From NCBI RefSeq assembly GCF_004000985.1, contig NZ_BIMH01000017.1, forward strand, positions 1 to 64,000: 64,000 bases of DNA, in the 5' to 3' direction. Below the pieces are notes generated by a model. It searched no databases. It worked only from the letters and a program-made list of their open reading frames with translations, and was not told where the DNA came from. Each line of letters opens with the position of its first letter. Within the stretch, counting starts at the first letter, position 1. The stretch is from Paenibacillus validus NBRC 15382 (lineage in GTDB: Bacteria > Bacillota > Bacilli > Paenibacillales > NBRC-103111). Positions 40,863-49,795 of the stretch are shown one piece after another. The translations under genes were made by a program, and so were the position numbers.

Positions 40863-43061
40863 TTATTTATAAACCAATTTCGGATGCACAATGTATAGCA
40901 ATCCGTAAACAGCGGCCCCGATCATCATTGCAACGGTAAATCCCATTGTCATGGAAATCATTACGGAAAGAAGGGAACCGGCTACTGTCATCAATCCGTT
41001 TATCGCCCAACTTACCGCCGTCTGCCGTTCCGAAACTTGAGTTAAACCATAAGGAAAGGGCATACCCATAAAAAAGCCCAGCGGGAATAACAATATCGCT
41101 GCAACTGCTATTCGATAAATCAAAGGCAAATAAAACATTTGCTCATTGTACCAAGTAATTCCCGAATTCACTCCTATCGCAAGAATTGTTATTATCAGTA
41201 AAGGGACAAATCGTTTCGTTTGTCCATTGAACCATATCCCGGATAACAAACTCCCGATTCCACCGGCAATCAGTAAAATACCCAGAACCAATACAAAAGA
41301 CAACGTAGGATGGCCTAACGGTAAAATAAGCCGTTGCACAAGCGTTGTTTCAATGATAATAAAACCGATGGCAATACCTGAAAAATAGGCGGTCCCTCCG
41401 TATCCGTTTTTCGTTATTCTAGCAAAGACAAATACGAACAAAAATGTCAGAACTACGATCCAAATAAACGAATAGGGGATTTTTCCTGTTTTGTTATAAA
41501 AGAACGGCATATCGTCGCTATTCGCAGCCAAGTTGACTTTCTGATCGGCTAATAACTTACTTAACGAAGAGTATTGATCATTTACATGAGGAATGTGAAT
41601 CGGAATTTGCTGTATGCTCTCCGTTTCCGATTTTAAACGGTTGGCTAACATTAACGAAATCGGCCGCTTGTTAATGATCAACAGAGGCCGTGTTATCACG
41701 CTTCCCCCCATACCCCAAACCTCGTGTCCAAGATGCTGAAACGTACCAATCACTGCAATGTGATCACTTATTCGATTGTTGGTAACCCCTTCGCTTTTAA
41801 GGGATTTTTCAACAGCAGTCATAACCTTCGCCAATTCCATTTCGTTATGAAGCAGAAAGGCAAGTCTTCCGCCCGGCTTTAACTTCTTTAGATATTCTCC
41901 TACCGCTTCAACTGTAAACATATAGTTTTCTGTTAAGGTCATACCCAAAGCGTTTTCTGACTCCTTTTTTACCAACGATAAGTAAATTAAGTCATACTGA
42001 TTTTGGGTTTGCCGGATATAGTTACGGCCATCGGATACAATTTCCCTAACGCCAGGCTGTTTAAATACATTGCCTGAAAAAGATGACATTGCCTCAACAG
42101 CCCGAAAACTTCCTGGATTGATATCGACTGCCTCAATCTGCTCAAAACCGGCCATTTTTGCAGTCAGGACTTCTTGTCCCCCGCCAGCACCAATAATTAA
42201 GACCCGTTCTTTTGTAACATCTTGAAAAGCAAGAAAACTCGTTGTCCATCGCAAATAATCGACCTGCTGCAAATCGCCTGTATATTTCGAAATTGGCGAT
42301 ACTGCTCCGCCATCGATCGTGATATATAACAATTGCCCATCTCCCGCGTCGTATACATCTGTGCGAGAAAATGAATTCCAATCCGAATAAACAATGTGAG
42401 TGTCTTTTTCACCTAAAAACAAATTTGCCGGGCTCGTTTGGTAAGCACGAAATGGAAGAAAGTTAGTAAAAGGTTGAACTAAGTTGAAAATCAAGATAGC
42501 AAGACCCGTTATATATATATATTTTAATGGGTTTGCAGCGGTTTTGACGCTGCAAACAAAACTAATGAACACTAGCGCCGCTGATATTAGACTGACCATT
42601 TCGATCGGACCTAGTACATCCATTAACCATATAGAAAATACCGCACCAATTCCGGCACCGGCTAAATCGAAAAAATATATCGTCCGAATATTTTCACGTT
42701 GCCCCTGCATGATTGCGGCAAGCAACGAACCACCCGCGAAAAAAGGTAAAAGTGCTACAGCCGAATAGAACCATATATTCTGATAAGGAAGCACATATAT
42801 TGTTAAAACTGAAATAATCAACAGGATAGCAAATAGCCCTAACCATTCATTGCGGTTTCTAAAGACGAATCCTGAAGATTTGTAGGCTAAAAACCCGCCA
42901 AGACCGATTCCTAATGTTGCCAGGGAAATCGTTAAAAAGACGAAGTTATAATCCAGTATCACCGAAAAAAAACGGGAGAGGAATACTTCATATACTAAAA
43001 AAGCAAAAGCCGATGAAAATGTAATCAGCATATCTTTACGATCGCTTCGCTTCAATGACAT
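40863..43061 (-). CDS. Membrane protein with spermidine-synthase-like domain
   Basis: A 732-aa protein. The N-terminal 210 residues hold about six membrane helices (AFAFLVYEVFLSRFFSVILD onward). Residues 225-480 form a Rossmann domain of the SpeE type: VLIIGAGGGQEVLTAKMAGF, EAVDINPGSF, SDGRNYIRQTQNQYDLIYL. Six to seven further helices follow. Bacterial proteins of this mixed type are of unknown function; aminopropyl or methyl transfer is possible. A palindrome at 43084-43099 lies 22 bp upstream. Confidence 0.75.
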   Translation of the reverse strand: MSLKRSDRKDMLITFSSAFAFLVYEVFLSRFFSVILDYNFVFLTISLATLGIGLGGFLAYKSSGFVFRNRNEWLGLFAILLIISVLTIYVLPYQNIWFYSAVALLPFFAGGSLLAAIMQGQRENIRTIYFFDLAGAGIGAVFSIWLMDVLGPIEMVSLISAALVFISFVCSVKTAANPLKYIYITGLAILIFNLVQPFTNFLPFRAYQTSPANLFLGEKDTHIVYSDWNSFSRTDVYDAGDGQLLYITIDGGAVSPISKYTGDLQQVDYLRWTTSFLAFQDVTKERVLIIGAGGGQEVLTAKMAGFEQIEAVDINPGSFRAVEAMSSFSGNVFKQPGVREIVSDGRNYIRQTQNQYDLIYLSLVKKESENALGMTLTENYMFTVEAVGEYLKKLKPGGRLAFLLHNEMELAKVMTAVEKSLKSEGVTNNRISDHIAVIGTFQHLGHEVWGMGGSVITRPLLIINKRPISLMLANRLKSETESIQQIPIHIPHVNDQYSSLSKLLADQKVNLAANSDDMPFFYNKTGKIPYSFIWIVVLTFLFVFVFARITKNGYGGTAYFSGIAIGFIIIETTLVQRLILPLGHPTLSFVLVLGILLIAGGIGSLLSGIWFNGQTKRFVPLLIITILAIGVNSGITWYNEQMFYLPLIYRIAVAAILLFPLGFFMGMPFPYGLTQVSERQTAVSWAINGLMTVAGSLLSVMISMTMGFTVAMMIGAAVYGLLYIVHPKLVYK

Positions 43062-43083
43062 AGTTCCCCTTCATAAGGTAATC

Positions 43084-43099
43084 CTGTTAATATTAACAG
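43084..43099. promoter_or_regulatory. Perfect 16-bp palindrome
   Basis: CTGTTAATATTAACAG, 22 bp upstream of the membrane/spermidine-synthase-like gene. Its size and position fit an operator. Confidence 0.45.
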
Positions 43100-43271
43100 T
43101 TTGGTCAAATCGTGATGACCTTAAAACCAAGCAAGGGGTGATGTTTTTATAATATCTTTCCGGATTAATTAAATGAAAGGAAGATGGTTCTCTGCCCTCA
43201 CGAATATAGATGTATCATTTGGGAATTATACATCAAGAAGTAACCAACGATATAAGGAGGAGTGTTATTCC

Positions 43272-43616
43272 ATGCCAGTCACAACGCATACTGCACAGCA
43301 TCACCAATCTTGTATCGACACATGTAATGCCTGCGTACAAGCTTGTGAACATTGCCTAACCGCGTGTTTGAATGAACCGGATGTGCAGGCAAGAATTCAA
43401 TGCATTCAGTTGCTGCGGGATTGTGCAGATATTTGCTCAATCTCATCTCAATTCATGTCACGTAACAGTCCCTATGCCAAACAAATCTGTAATATCTGCG
43501 CAAGCATTTGTGATGCTTGTGCGGCGGAATGTGCGAAGTTTAAAGACGAACACTGCCAACACTGCGCCGAACTTTGCAGAAAATGCGCTGAAGAATGCAG
43601 AAAAATGGCAGCTTGA
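43272..43616 (+). CDS. Four-helix-bundle Cys-rich copper-binding protein (Csp/DUF326-like)
   Basis: A 114-aa cytosolic-type protein (no signal peptide) with many Cys spaced as on helix faces: SCIDTCNACVQACEHCLTAC, CIQLLRDCADICS, ICNICASICDACAAECAKF, HCQHCAELCRKCAEEC. This matches copper storage proteins and DUF326, which hold Cu(I) ions inside a four-helix bundle. I start at ATG 43272, which has AGGAGG 11 bases upstream; the longer frame to 43173 is not supported. It is a single gene with its own terminator. Confidence 0.88.
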   Translation: MPVTTHTAQHHQSCIDTCNACVQACEHCLTACLNEPDVQARIQCIQLLRDCADICSISSQFMSRNSPYAKQICNICASICDACAAECAKFKDEHCQHCAELCRKCAEECRKMAA

Positions 43617-43624
43617 CTGAGATA

Positions 43625-43645
43625 GGGGGACGGTTGTCCCCCTTT
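43625..43645 (+). terminator. Rho-independent terminator
   Basis: GGGGGAC and GTCCCCC with a GGTT loop, followed by TTTC on the plus strand, 9 bp after the Cys-rich gene. Confidence 0.75.
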
Positions 43646-43678
43646 CAGTTATCCCTCTTTTTTTATTTGGATTTTTCT

Positions 43679-44887
43679 CTAATTTTCGAAAATTTGTTTA
43701 GATAATTTTTTTTGCTTTCTCTTTTTCCTTAAGATTAGAATAACGACCGTAAGAATTAACATAAACATAAATGTTATACTGGTGCTGAATGGGGATGATG
43801 CTGCCTTTTTTTCAATTGAAGGATCTTCCGTATTATCTCGTTTAAGTTCTTTATTATTATTGATTTCCAATTCTTTTGAATATATTTTTTTTCCGTCAAA
43901 GTTCAAAACAACGATTAGGAAAGCAGAATCATCGATCTGGATATCAAATTTTTCGTCTTTATCGCTTGTAAAGATTAATTGTTCCGGGATTACAAAACGG
44001 TCGATATAAGACTCAAATGCTGAGGGATTTAAAGTAATCTTATTGGTTTGAAAATGTTCAAATCCATAGTCGAACAATTTTACCATATCACCGTAAGCTA
44101 ATTCTGACGAATCGGCTTTCAAGGTAACGGCAATCCATTCTGAATTCCCTCTCTTGACAGAGGCAACCAACGTGTTTCCGGACTGACTCACATATCCGTT
44201 TTTTACACCTGTTGTTCCTTCGTATCGCCATAGTAGTTTGTTATGATTATAGAGTGTTGTTTCCCATCCTTTCCCGATCCACTCCATTTCCTTTGTTCCA
44301 ACGATGGAACGAAATATCGGGTTTTTCATCGCGTATTGCGTAATAATTGCCATATCATAAGCAGTTGTTTGATGTTTTTCATCAAATAGCCCATGCGAGT
44401 TTTGAAAATTTGTGTTCTTAACTCCAACCGTATCCCTGACAAATTGATTCATACGTTCTGCAAATTGGGCTTCACTTCCATCAAAATATTCCGCAATCGC
44501 TGTTCCCGCATCATTGCCTGAATTAATAAGCAGTCCTTGGACAAGTTTTAATAATGTAACCTGTTCCCCTTCAAGTAAATAAACTCTCGTACCAATAACA
44601 TTTCTAGCTGTTTCGCTAACGGTTACAATATCGTCCAAATTGCCCTCTTCTATAGCTATTATCCCTGTTACGATTTTCGTGATACTTGCGGGATACATTA
44701 AGCGATTACTTTCTTTTTCATACAATATGGTGCCTGTTGCTCCGTCAATTAAGATAGCAGCTTCGCTGTTGAGCGAAAAATGCTGATCATCTTTCGTTGC
44801 ATATACCGTATTTTGAAAAACGAATATGAACGAGACGAATAGAAGAAAAAAATGATAGAATGTTTTCACTGAACTTTTCCTTTTCAT
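43679..44887 (-). CDS. D-alanyl-D-alanine carboxypeptidase (PBP5/DacA-like)
   Basis: A 402-aa secreted protein with a signal peptide (FYHFFLLFVSFIFVFQNTVY) and a C-terminal membrane anchor (FSTSITFMFMLILTVVILIL). The penicillin-binding motifs are YPASITKIV (SxxK near residue 70) and LLINSGNDAG (SGN near 120). The usual KTG reads GVKNGYVSQSG, so the Thr is Asn; activity or beta-lactam binding could be altered. It would trim D-Ala from wall stem peptides. An operator and a strong promoter at 44908-44944 place it in the BlaI-type regulon. Confidence 0.9.
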   Translation of the reverse strand: MKRKSSVKTFYHFFLLFVSFIFVFQNTVYATKDDQHFSLNSEAAILIDGATGTILYEKESNRLMYPASITKIVTGIIAIEEGNLDDIVTVSETARNVIGTRVYLLEGEQVTLLKLVQGLLINSGNDAGTAIAEYFDGSEAQFAERMNQFVRDTVGVKNTNFQNSHGLFDEKHQTTAYDMAIITQYAMKNPIFRSIVGTKEMEWIGKGWETTLYNHNKLLWRYEGTTGVKNGYVSQSGNTLVASVKRGNSEWIAVTLKADSSELAYGDMVKLFDYGFEHFQTNKITLNPSAFESYIDRFVIPEQLIFTSDKDEKFDIQIDDSAFLIVVLNFDGKKIYSKELEINNNKELKRDNTEDPSIEKKAASSPFSTSITFMFMLILTVVILILRKKRKQKKLSKQIFEN

Positions 44888-44907
44888 GAACGGAATTGAA
44901 AAAATAC

Positions 44908-44944
44908 ACTACTTATTGTAGTGTATTAAAAAGTGCAATGTCAA
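44908..44944 (-). promoter_or_regulatory. SigA-type promoter with BlaI/CopY-type operator, copy 6
   Basis: Minus strand: TTGACA (44944-44939), 18-bp spacer, TACAAT (44920-44915) inside the dyad ACTAC-TTATT-GTAGT (44908-44922). It is 21 bp upstream of the carboxypeptidase gene. Confidence 0.75.
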
Positions 44945-45188
44945 GATCTTAAGATCCTTGAAATATCCTTTGTAATATTTTGAAAATGCATATCGCTTTA
45001 GTTTTTATCTAAGAATTACAGTATAGCAGTACAAAGTTAAAATAACTTCGGACTGCTATACTATTTCCTTGGCATCCATTTACTTTATTTATACAGCGAT
45101 TATAAGATATAACTAAATTGGATTTTCCTAAAATACCGCTCAGCACCAACCTTATACTGTTCTTTCACTAGTAGTCCCCTCTGAAATA
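44945..45188. other. Intergenic region, AT-rich
   Basis: The part of the 44888-45188 gap beyond the promoter at 44908-44944 shows no gene. A CGGACT/AGTCCT-type pair near 45050 and 45170 is too weak to call. Confidence 0.3.
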
Positions 45189-45812
45189 TTAAGCTGCTTC
45201 AGCAACTTCTCGTAATTTTTCCAGCGATATACGTTCCGCATATCTGGCGTAGGTCTCTTTCTTTTTTCCGTTCTGCTGAAAGTCTGTAATCAATCGGGTG
45301 ACTGCAGGAATAAGCTGTTCTGCTCTAAGGCCAGGTACTAACAACTGCGCAAGCCGCGCCTTCAAACCTTTGGCATCGCCACCAACATAGAGATCATATC
45401 TATCTTTCATTTTCACGATAGCAATGTCTTTTAGTAAAGGCTCGCTCGTACCGAGCGCACAACCTGCATAACCAATCTTCAATGGACTGGGAACTGGATG
45501 ACCGACAATTGCCTTATCGAGTGTTTCGGCTACATCCAACCCTGCATCCTCTGCTCCTCTGCAAAAATTGCATGCAATTAAACTTTTCGAATAAAAGCCT
45601 GCAGGGTGAATCTCCAAGCCTGCTTCCTGCAATTGTTTCTGCACTTCTTGCACACGTTCTTCTTGCAATGCCACATAAAGCTGCTTGAATGTCGTCATTT
45701 CAATCTGGGCATCTTCCCCTACGATGGAACCTAGCAATGCAAGCTGGTTAGGCTTAAATATTGTACCACCCACTCCAAACCCAGGTGTTACGGCAAATTT
45801 CTGAAAAGCCAT
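45189..45812 (-). CDS. Nitrite/sulfite reductase ferredoxin-domain protein
   Basis: A 207-aa protein with the ferredoxin-like half domain and Fe-S/siroheme region of nitrite/sulfite reductases: TPGFGVGGTIFKPNQLALLG at the N-terminus, then LIACNFCRGAEDAG and KIGYAGCALGTSEPLL, giving a CxxC and a further Cys. It is much shorter than true reductases, so it is a single-domain relative. I start at ATG 45812; the frame to 45836 begins with TTG and lacks a site. It lies 47 bp after copA and is probably co-transcribed. Confidence 0.75.
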   Translation of the reverse strand: MAFQKFAVTPGFGVGGTIFKPNQLALLGSIVGEDAQIEMTTFKQLYVALQEERVQEVQKQLQEAGLEIHPAGFYSKSLIACNFCRGAEDAGLDVAETLDKAIVGHPVPSPLKIGYAGCALGTSEPLLKDIAIVKMKDRYDLYVGGDAKGLKARLAQLLVPGLRAEQLIPAVTRLITDFQQNGKKKETYARYAERISLEKLREVAEAA

Positions 45813-45859
45813 TTGATTTTCACTCTCCCTTTTCAATATATATGAAGCTTAGTTCAAAC

Positions 45860-48289
45860 TTAAATTTTCACTCTCTGCAATCTCAATGCATTTAACACTA
45901 CGGAAACGGAACTGAACGCCATTGCCGCTCCAGCCACCCATGGCGCCAACAAGCCAATTGCCGCAATCGGGATTCCAGCGGAGTTATAAGCAAGAGCCCA
46001 GAATAAATTCTGCCTAATGTTCCGCATTGTCTTACGGCTCATAAATATCGCATCAGGTATACTATTTAAATCACCACGCATCAATGTTACATCAGCTGCT
46101 TCCATGGCTACATCGGTTCCAGTACCGATCGCCATCCCGATATCCGCCAGTGCCAGGGCTGGAGCGTCGTTGATACCGTCGCCAACCATCGCCACCTTTT
46201 TGCCTTGCGACTGTAATTTCTTGACCTCTTCCGCTTTTCCCGCTGGCAACACTTCGGCCAACACATTATCAATACCGACTTGCGATGCAATGGCCCGAGC
46301 CGTCCGCTCGTTGTCCCCCGTAATCATGATTACTTCTAGTCCCATCCGCTTGAGGCGATCAACAGCCGTTTTTGAAGTCTCTTTAATCGTATCAGCCACG
46401 GCTACTATTCCGGCATATTGTTGATCGATCGCAATAAGCATCGCTGTTTTCCCTTCCTGCTCTAACTTCGACATCTGATCGAACGCCTGCTCCGCAGTTA
46501 CGCCATACTTGGCCATTAAACGGCGGGTACCGGCCAAGATCACCTTTCCTTCTACAACAGCGCGGATGCCGTATCCCGGGACGGCTTCAAACTCGCTAGC
46601 TTCGGGAAGTTCCAGACCTCTCCCCTTAACACCTGACACGATCGCCTCCGCAAGCGGGTGTTCCGAACTCTTCTCAGCTGCACCGACTAGGCGCAGGAAA
46701 TCCGATTCCTCCATATTATCGACCCATACATCGGTCAATTCCGGCTCACCTTTTGTAATCGTGCCGGTTTTGTCCAAGATGATCGCCTCGATTTTATGCG
46801 TCGATTCCAAATGTTCTCCGCCTTTGAACAGAACGCCCATCTCTGCTGCACGACCGGAGCCCGCCATAATTGAGGTTGGCGTTGCAAGACCTAGCGCACA
46901 CGGACAAGCGATAACAAGGATAGCTATCGATTTTTCCAATGCACTGGCAAAATCGCCTGGTGTTACAATGAAGTACCAAACCCCAAAGGCTAAAACCGCA
47001 ATGGCGACTACAATCGGTACAAAGATGCCGGAGATGCGATCCGCTACCCGTTGGATCGGCGCTTTCGAACCTTGTGCTTCTTCCACAACTTTAATTATTT
47101 GAGCCAGCGCTGTTTCCTTACCGACTTTTGTTGCCTTTACTCTCAATCTTCCGTTCTTGTTAACGGTCGCTCCAATGACAAAGTCGCCTACGTTTTTCTC
47201 TACGGGAATACTCTCTCCGGTTAACATCGATTCATCTACGGATGACGTTCCCTCGACCACTTCTCCATCTACGGGAACTTTCTCACCCGGCTTCACAAGT
47301 ACGATATCTCCGGTCACTACTTCTTCAACCGGAATGGTCAGTTCCTGTCCATCGCGCACGACTAGCGCGGTTTTGGCTTGTAAGCCCATAAGTTTTTTGA
47401 TCGCTTCGGACGTTCGTCCCTTCGCCTGAGATTCGAATAGTTTTCCGAGAACAACCAATGTAATCAATACGGCGCTTGTCTCAAAATACAGATCCGGTCC
47501 ATGATGTGCAGCATCCGCAGATGATGCCCACACAATCGATAAATACAAACTATAGAAATAGGCTGCAGACGTTCCTAGTGCAATAAGCACATCCATATTG
47601 GCGCTTTTGTTACGTAAAGCCTTAAAGGCACCCACATAAAACTGCTTTCCGATATAAAACTGGACTGGGGTGGCAAGTGCCAATTGGAACCACGGATTCA
47701 TAAATAATTCAGGCATCCAGATCCACGATGTGAATGAAAAGTGGCTAACCATCGACCACAACAACGGCAAACTTAATAGGACTGAAATGAATAGCTTACG
47801 CTTTTGATGTATTATCTCTTGATGCCGATGTTCCTCCAAATTACTTTGAGCTTGTTTTGGCATTGCTTTATAACCTAGTTTTTCTACTTGGTTCTGCATA
47901 TCGGCGACAGTAACTTCCGTCGGGCTATATTCCACATGAGCTGTTTCCATCGCAAAGTTGACAGTTGCATTCGTAACACCCGGCAGCTTGTTAAGCGATT
48001 TTTCAATCTTGTTTGCACAGGCTGCGCACGTCATACCACTAAGCTGCAGGTCGATTGTTTCCTTTGCCGTCCCGTACCCCAGTTTTTGTATGCTTTGTTC
48101 CATTTTTGAAAGATCCATTACTGTAGGATCGTACGTTATCGTCGCCCGCTCCATCGCGAAATTAACATTGGCCTCTTTAACCCCTTCCAACTTATTCAAG
48201 CCTTTTTCAATACGATTCGCACACGCGGCGCAGGTCATACCAGTAATTTGCAGGGAACTTTGCTTCAATTCGATTTGATTGGATTCCAT
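45860..48289 (-). CDS. copA: Copper-exporting P1B-type ATPase CopA
   Basis: An 809-aa Cu(I) exporter. Two N-terminal HMA domains carry [15 protein letters not shown] (near residue 15) and [15 protein letters not shown] (near 83). The membrane CPC motif is [13 protein letters not shown] (near 465), the phosphorylation site [12 protein letters not shown] (near 506), SSEHPLAEA gives the HP motif, and [11 protein letters not shown] the hinge. [10 protein letters not shown] and MAFSSVSVV in the last helices are the Cu(I)-type signatures. A CsoR operator lies at 48309-48325. The ferredoxin-domain gene follows. Confidence 0.96.
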   Translation of the reverse strand: MESNQIELKQSSLQITGMTCAACANRIEKGLNKLEGVKEANVNFAMERATITYDPTVMDLSKMEQSIQKLGYGTAKETIDLQLSGMTCAACANKIEKSLNKLPGVTNATVNFAMETAHVEYSPTEVTVADMQNQVEKLGYKAMPKQAQSNLEEHRHQEIIHQKRKLFISVLLSLPLLWSMVSHFSFTSWIWMPELFMNPWFQLALATPVQFYIGKQFYVGAFKALRNKSANMDVLIALGTSAAYFYSLYLSIVWASSADAAHHGPDLYFETSAVLITLVVLGKLFESQAKGRTSEAIKKLMGLQAKTALVVRDGQELTIPVEEVVTGDIVLVKPGEKVPVDGEVVEGTSSVDESMLTGESIPVEKNVGDFVIGATVNKNGRLRVKATKVGKETALAQIIKVVEEAQGSKAPIQRVADRISGIFVPIVVAIAVLAFGVWYFIVTPGDFASALEKSIAILVIACPCALGLATPTSIMAGSGRAAEMGVLFKGGEHLESTHKIEAIILDKTGTITKGEPELTDVWVDNMEESDFLRLVGAAEKSSEHPLAEAIVSGVKGRGLELPEASEFEAVPGYGIRAVVEGKVILAGTRRLMAKYGVTAEQAFDQMSKLEQEGKTAMLIAIDQQYAGIVAVADTIKETSKTAVDRLKRMGLEVIMITGDNERTARAIASQVGIDNVLAEVLPAGKAEEVKKLQSQGKKVAMVGDGINDAPALALADIGMAIGTGTDVAMEAADVTLMRGDLNSIPDAIFMSRKTMRNIRQNLFWALAYNSAGIPIAAIGLLAPWVAGAAMAFSSVSVVLNALRLQRVKI

Positions 48290-48308
48290 CTGTAGTCACC
48301 TTTTCATG

Positions 48309-48325
48309 TACCCATGGGGGGTATA
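48309..48325 (-). promoter_or_regulatory. CsoR-type operator (copA)
   Basis: On the minus strand TATACCCCCCATGGGTA, the G/C-rich centre with TA flanks typical of CsoR operators, 19 bp upstream of copA. It is nearly the same as the csoR box at 48978-48994, in the opposite orientation. Confidence 0.75.
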
Positions 48326-48346
48326 ATTTTGAGTAAAAAAATGATG

Positions 48347-48374
48347 GAAAATAGTCACTCGATGCGAGTGACTA
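48347..48374 (-). terminator. Terminator between copZ and copA
   Basis: TAGTCACTCG and CGAGTGACTA form a perfect 10-bp stem with a 3-nt loop, followed by TTTTCC on the minus strand. It separates csoR-copZ transcription from copA, which has its own CsoR site. Confidence 0.8.
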
Positions 48375-48386
48375 CTTCGTTAAATT

Positions 48387-48587
48387 TCAAACCACATCAT
48401 AGCCTTGCTCTTCAATTTCATGTTTGATTTTCTCAAGATTAACGTTATTTTCATCATACTGAACCTGAACTGTACCATTTTTTAGATCAACTTTTGCGGT
48501 TACCCCAATATTTCGCAGTGCTCCTTCAATAGAATTTACACAATGATTGCAAGACATGCCTTCCACTTTCAATGTTTGATTTTGCAT
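48387..48587 (-). CDS. copZ: Copper chaperone CopZ
   Basis: A 66-aa single HMA domain. VEGMSCNHCVNSIEGALRN has the MxCxxC Cu(I) site near residue 11. It carries Cu(I) to CopA and CsoR in the cytoplasm. Length and fold fit CopZ exactly. It lies 25 bp after csoR on the same strand and is closed by the terminator at 48347-48374. Confidence 0.95.
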   Translation of the reverse strand: MQNQTLKVEGMSCNHCVNSIEGALRNIGVTAKVDLKNGTVQVQYDENNVNLEKIKHEIEEQGYDVV

Positions 48588-48612
48588 GTTACGGGTCTCC
48601 TTTATTTGAAAT

Positions 48613-48951
48613 TTACTTCATTAAAGTATTCATTGTTTTCAATAGTTCTTCAATAACCTCGACTTCACCATCTTGTATTCGTTCCACAACACAGCTTTTT
48701 AAATGTTCGGCCAATAACAGTTTTCCTACGCCGTTCAGAGCGGATTGAACCGCGGCAATTTGATTCAAAACATCATCACAATAAGTATCCTTTTCGATTA
48801 ACCCTTTTATACCTCGGACCTGTCCTTCAATCCGATTTAATCGAGCTGTTAGTGCAGCTTTCGTTTTACTGGAATGATGACTTTTCCGTTCATCTAAACT
48901 CGAACAACAATGTTCTTGAACATCTGTAACCCCAGTTTGTATGATTTCCAC
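48613..48951 (-). CDS. csoR: Copper-sensing repressor CsoR
   Basis: A 112-aa all-helical repressor of the DUF156 family. ARLNRIEGQVRGIKGLIEKD leads to DTYCDDVL (first Cys ligand), and AEHLKSCVVERI holds the His and second Cys, the CsoR Cu(I) site. I start at GTG 48951, which has AAGGAGG 9 bases upstream; the longer frame to 49002 would read through the promoter and operator. The N-terminal 30 residues are longer than in most CsoR and contain EHCCSS. Confidence 0.92.
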   Translation of the reverse strand: MEIIQTGVTDVQEHCCSSLDERKSHHSSKTKAALTARLNRIEGQVRGIKGLIEKDTYCDDVLNQIAAVQSALNGVGKLLLAEHLKSCVVERIQDGEVEVIEELLKTMNTLMK

Positions 48952-48977
48952 TAAATTGCACCTCCTTGTATTTATAG

Positions 48978-48994
48978 TATACCCCCCTATGGTA
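48978..48994 (-). promoter_or_regulatory. CsoR-type operator in the csoR promoter
   Basis: Plus strand TATACCCCCCTATGGTA. On the minus strand TTGACA stands directly upstream and the G-run box fills the -35/-10 spacer, so CsoR binding would block the csoR-copZ promoter (autoregulation). Confidence 0.75.
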
Positions 48995-49150
48995 ATTGTC
49001 AATCATTATTATCCGCAAATTCGGGTGTTTGCGCTGAAGCAATTTTCTAATAACGATATAGACAGTAAATCCGGATACCGCAATAATCAAAGCCATTCCA
49101 ATAAACATGACGATTCACATTCCGAACATACCATCCATCATCCAGTTCAT
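48995..49150 (-). pseudogene. Remnant of a small membrane protein gene
   Basis: The minus strand reads MNWMMDGMFGM from ATG 49150, then TGA (49117-49115), and continues in frame as IVMFIGMALIIAVSGFTVYI and VIRKLLQRK. The pieces look like one small Met-rich membrane protein of the copper-island type, where a Trp codon became a stop. The 3' part runs into the csoR promoter and lacks a normal end. It is likely a decayed gene. Confidence 0.45.
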
Positions 49151-49243
49151 TAATCCGTCCCTTATGTCACTATTTTTTCGAACAGTAGTTTTTTTTTAAG
49201 TCCATTTTTCTCATACCAAAAACACTAAATTTCAATGAAAAAT

Positions 49244-49270
49244 GACACATACCCGGAGGCAGTGTCTAGA
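49244..49270 (-). terminator. Terminator-like hairpin
   Basis: GACAC and GTGTC arms with a partly paired centre, followed by ATTTTTC on the minus strand, 43 bp downstream of the DUF302 gene. The sequence is similar to the hairpin at 18497. Confidence 0.55.
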
Positions 49271-49312
49271 CGTACCTTATAGCTAATGATATTTTCAGAC
49301 CAGAGGCGTTAA

Positions 49313-49723
49313 TCACAACGTCCTTTGGATATCGCGGATTAACGGCTTTTTTTCCACGCAGGCTATAAGCCGCTTCTCGATATCTGAAGCGATAGCCATC
49401 AGTTCATCGTTCTCTACAAGTCCGATTAAAGCCGTAGGCTTCGGCAAGCCGATCCGGGTACTCCCGCTCTCTTCATAAACGGCAAGCTTACATGGGAGGA
49501 AATAACCAACCAAAGCATTTTCTGAAAGCACACGTTTGGCTTCATTTGGATTGCATACTTCAAGAATATGATAAGTATTGTCAAAATCAACACCTTTCTC
49601 ATGAAGTTTTTCCTGCATATCTAATTGCCAGAGGACACCGAATTTTTCTTCCTTTAGGTTTTCAGTAAGGGCTGAAATTGCTTCTTTAGGCGTTTTTGCT
49701 GTCTTAACAGTGTAATGGAACAT
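49313..49723 (-). CDS. DUF302-family protein
   Basis: A 136-aa soluble protein with the DUF302 pattern: LKEEKFGVLWQLDMQEKLHE, YHILEVCNPNEAKRVLSEN and GYFLPCKLAVYEE. The two Cys are both conserved positions. Function is unknown; DUF302 genes often lie in metal or redox islands. It follows the CWB2 protein gene by 73 bp on the same strand, so the two may form one unit. Confidence 0.82.
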   Translation of the reverse strand: MFHYTVKTAKTPKEAISALTENLKEEKFGVLWQLDMQEKLHEKGVDFDNTYHILEVCNPNEAKRVLSENALVGYFLPCKLAVYEESGSTRIGLPKPTALIGLVENDELMAIASDIEKRLIACVEKKPLIRDIQRTL

Positions 49724-49795
49724 GACTTTTCCTCTTTTCCCTGTTCAACTCGCCCGCGATGAAGACAATCGCAAGTAAGTCCTTTTATTTAACAT

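Noticed and set aside
18497-49270. Similar GACAC...GTGTCTAG hairpins at both sides of the metal island as possible inverted ends
   Set aside because: Both are explained as terminators after genes; similarity is limited to the stem region.
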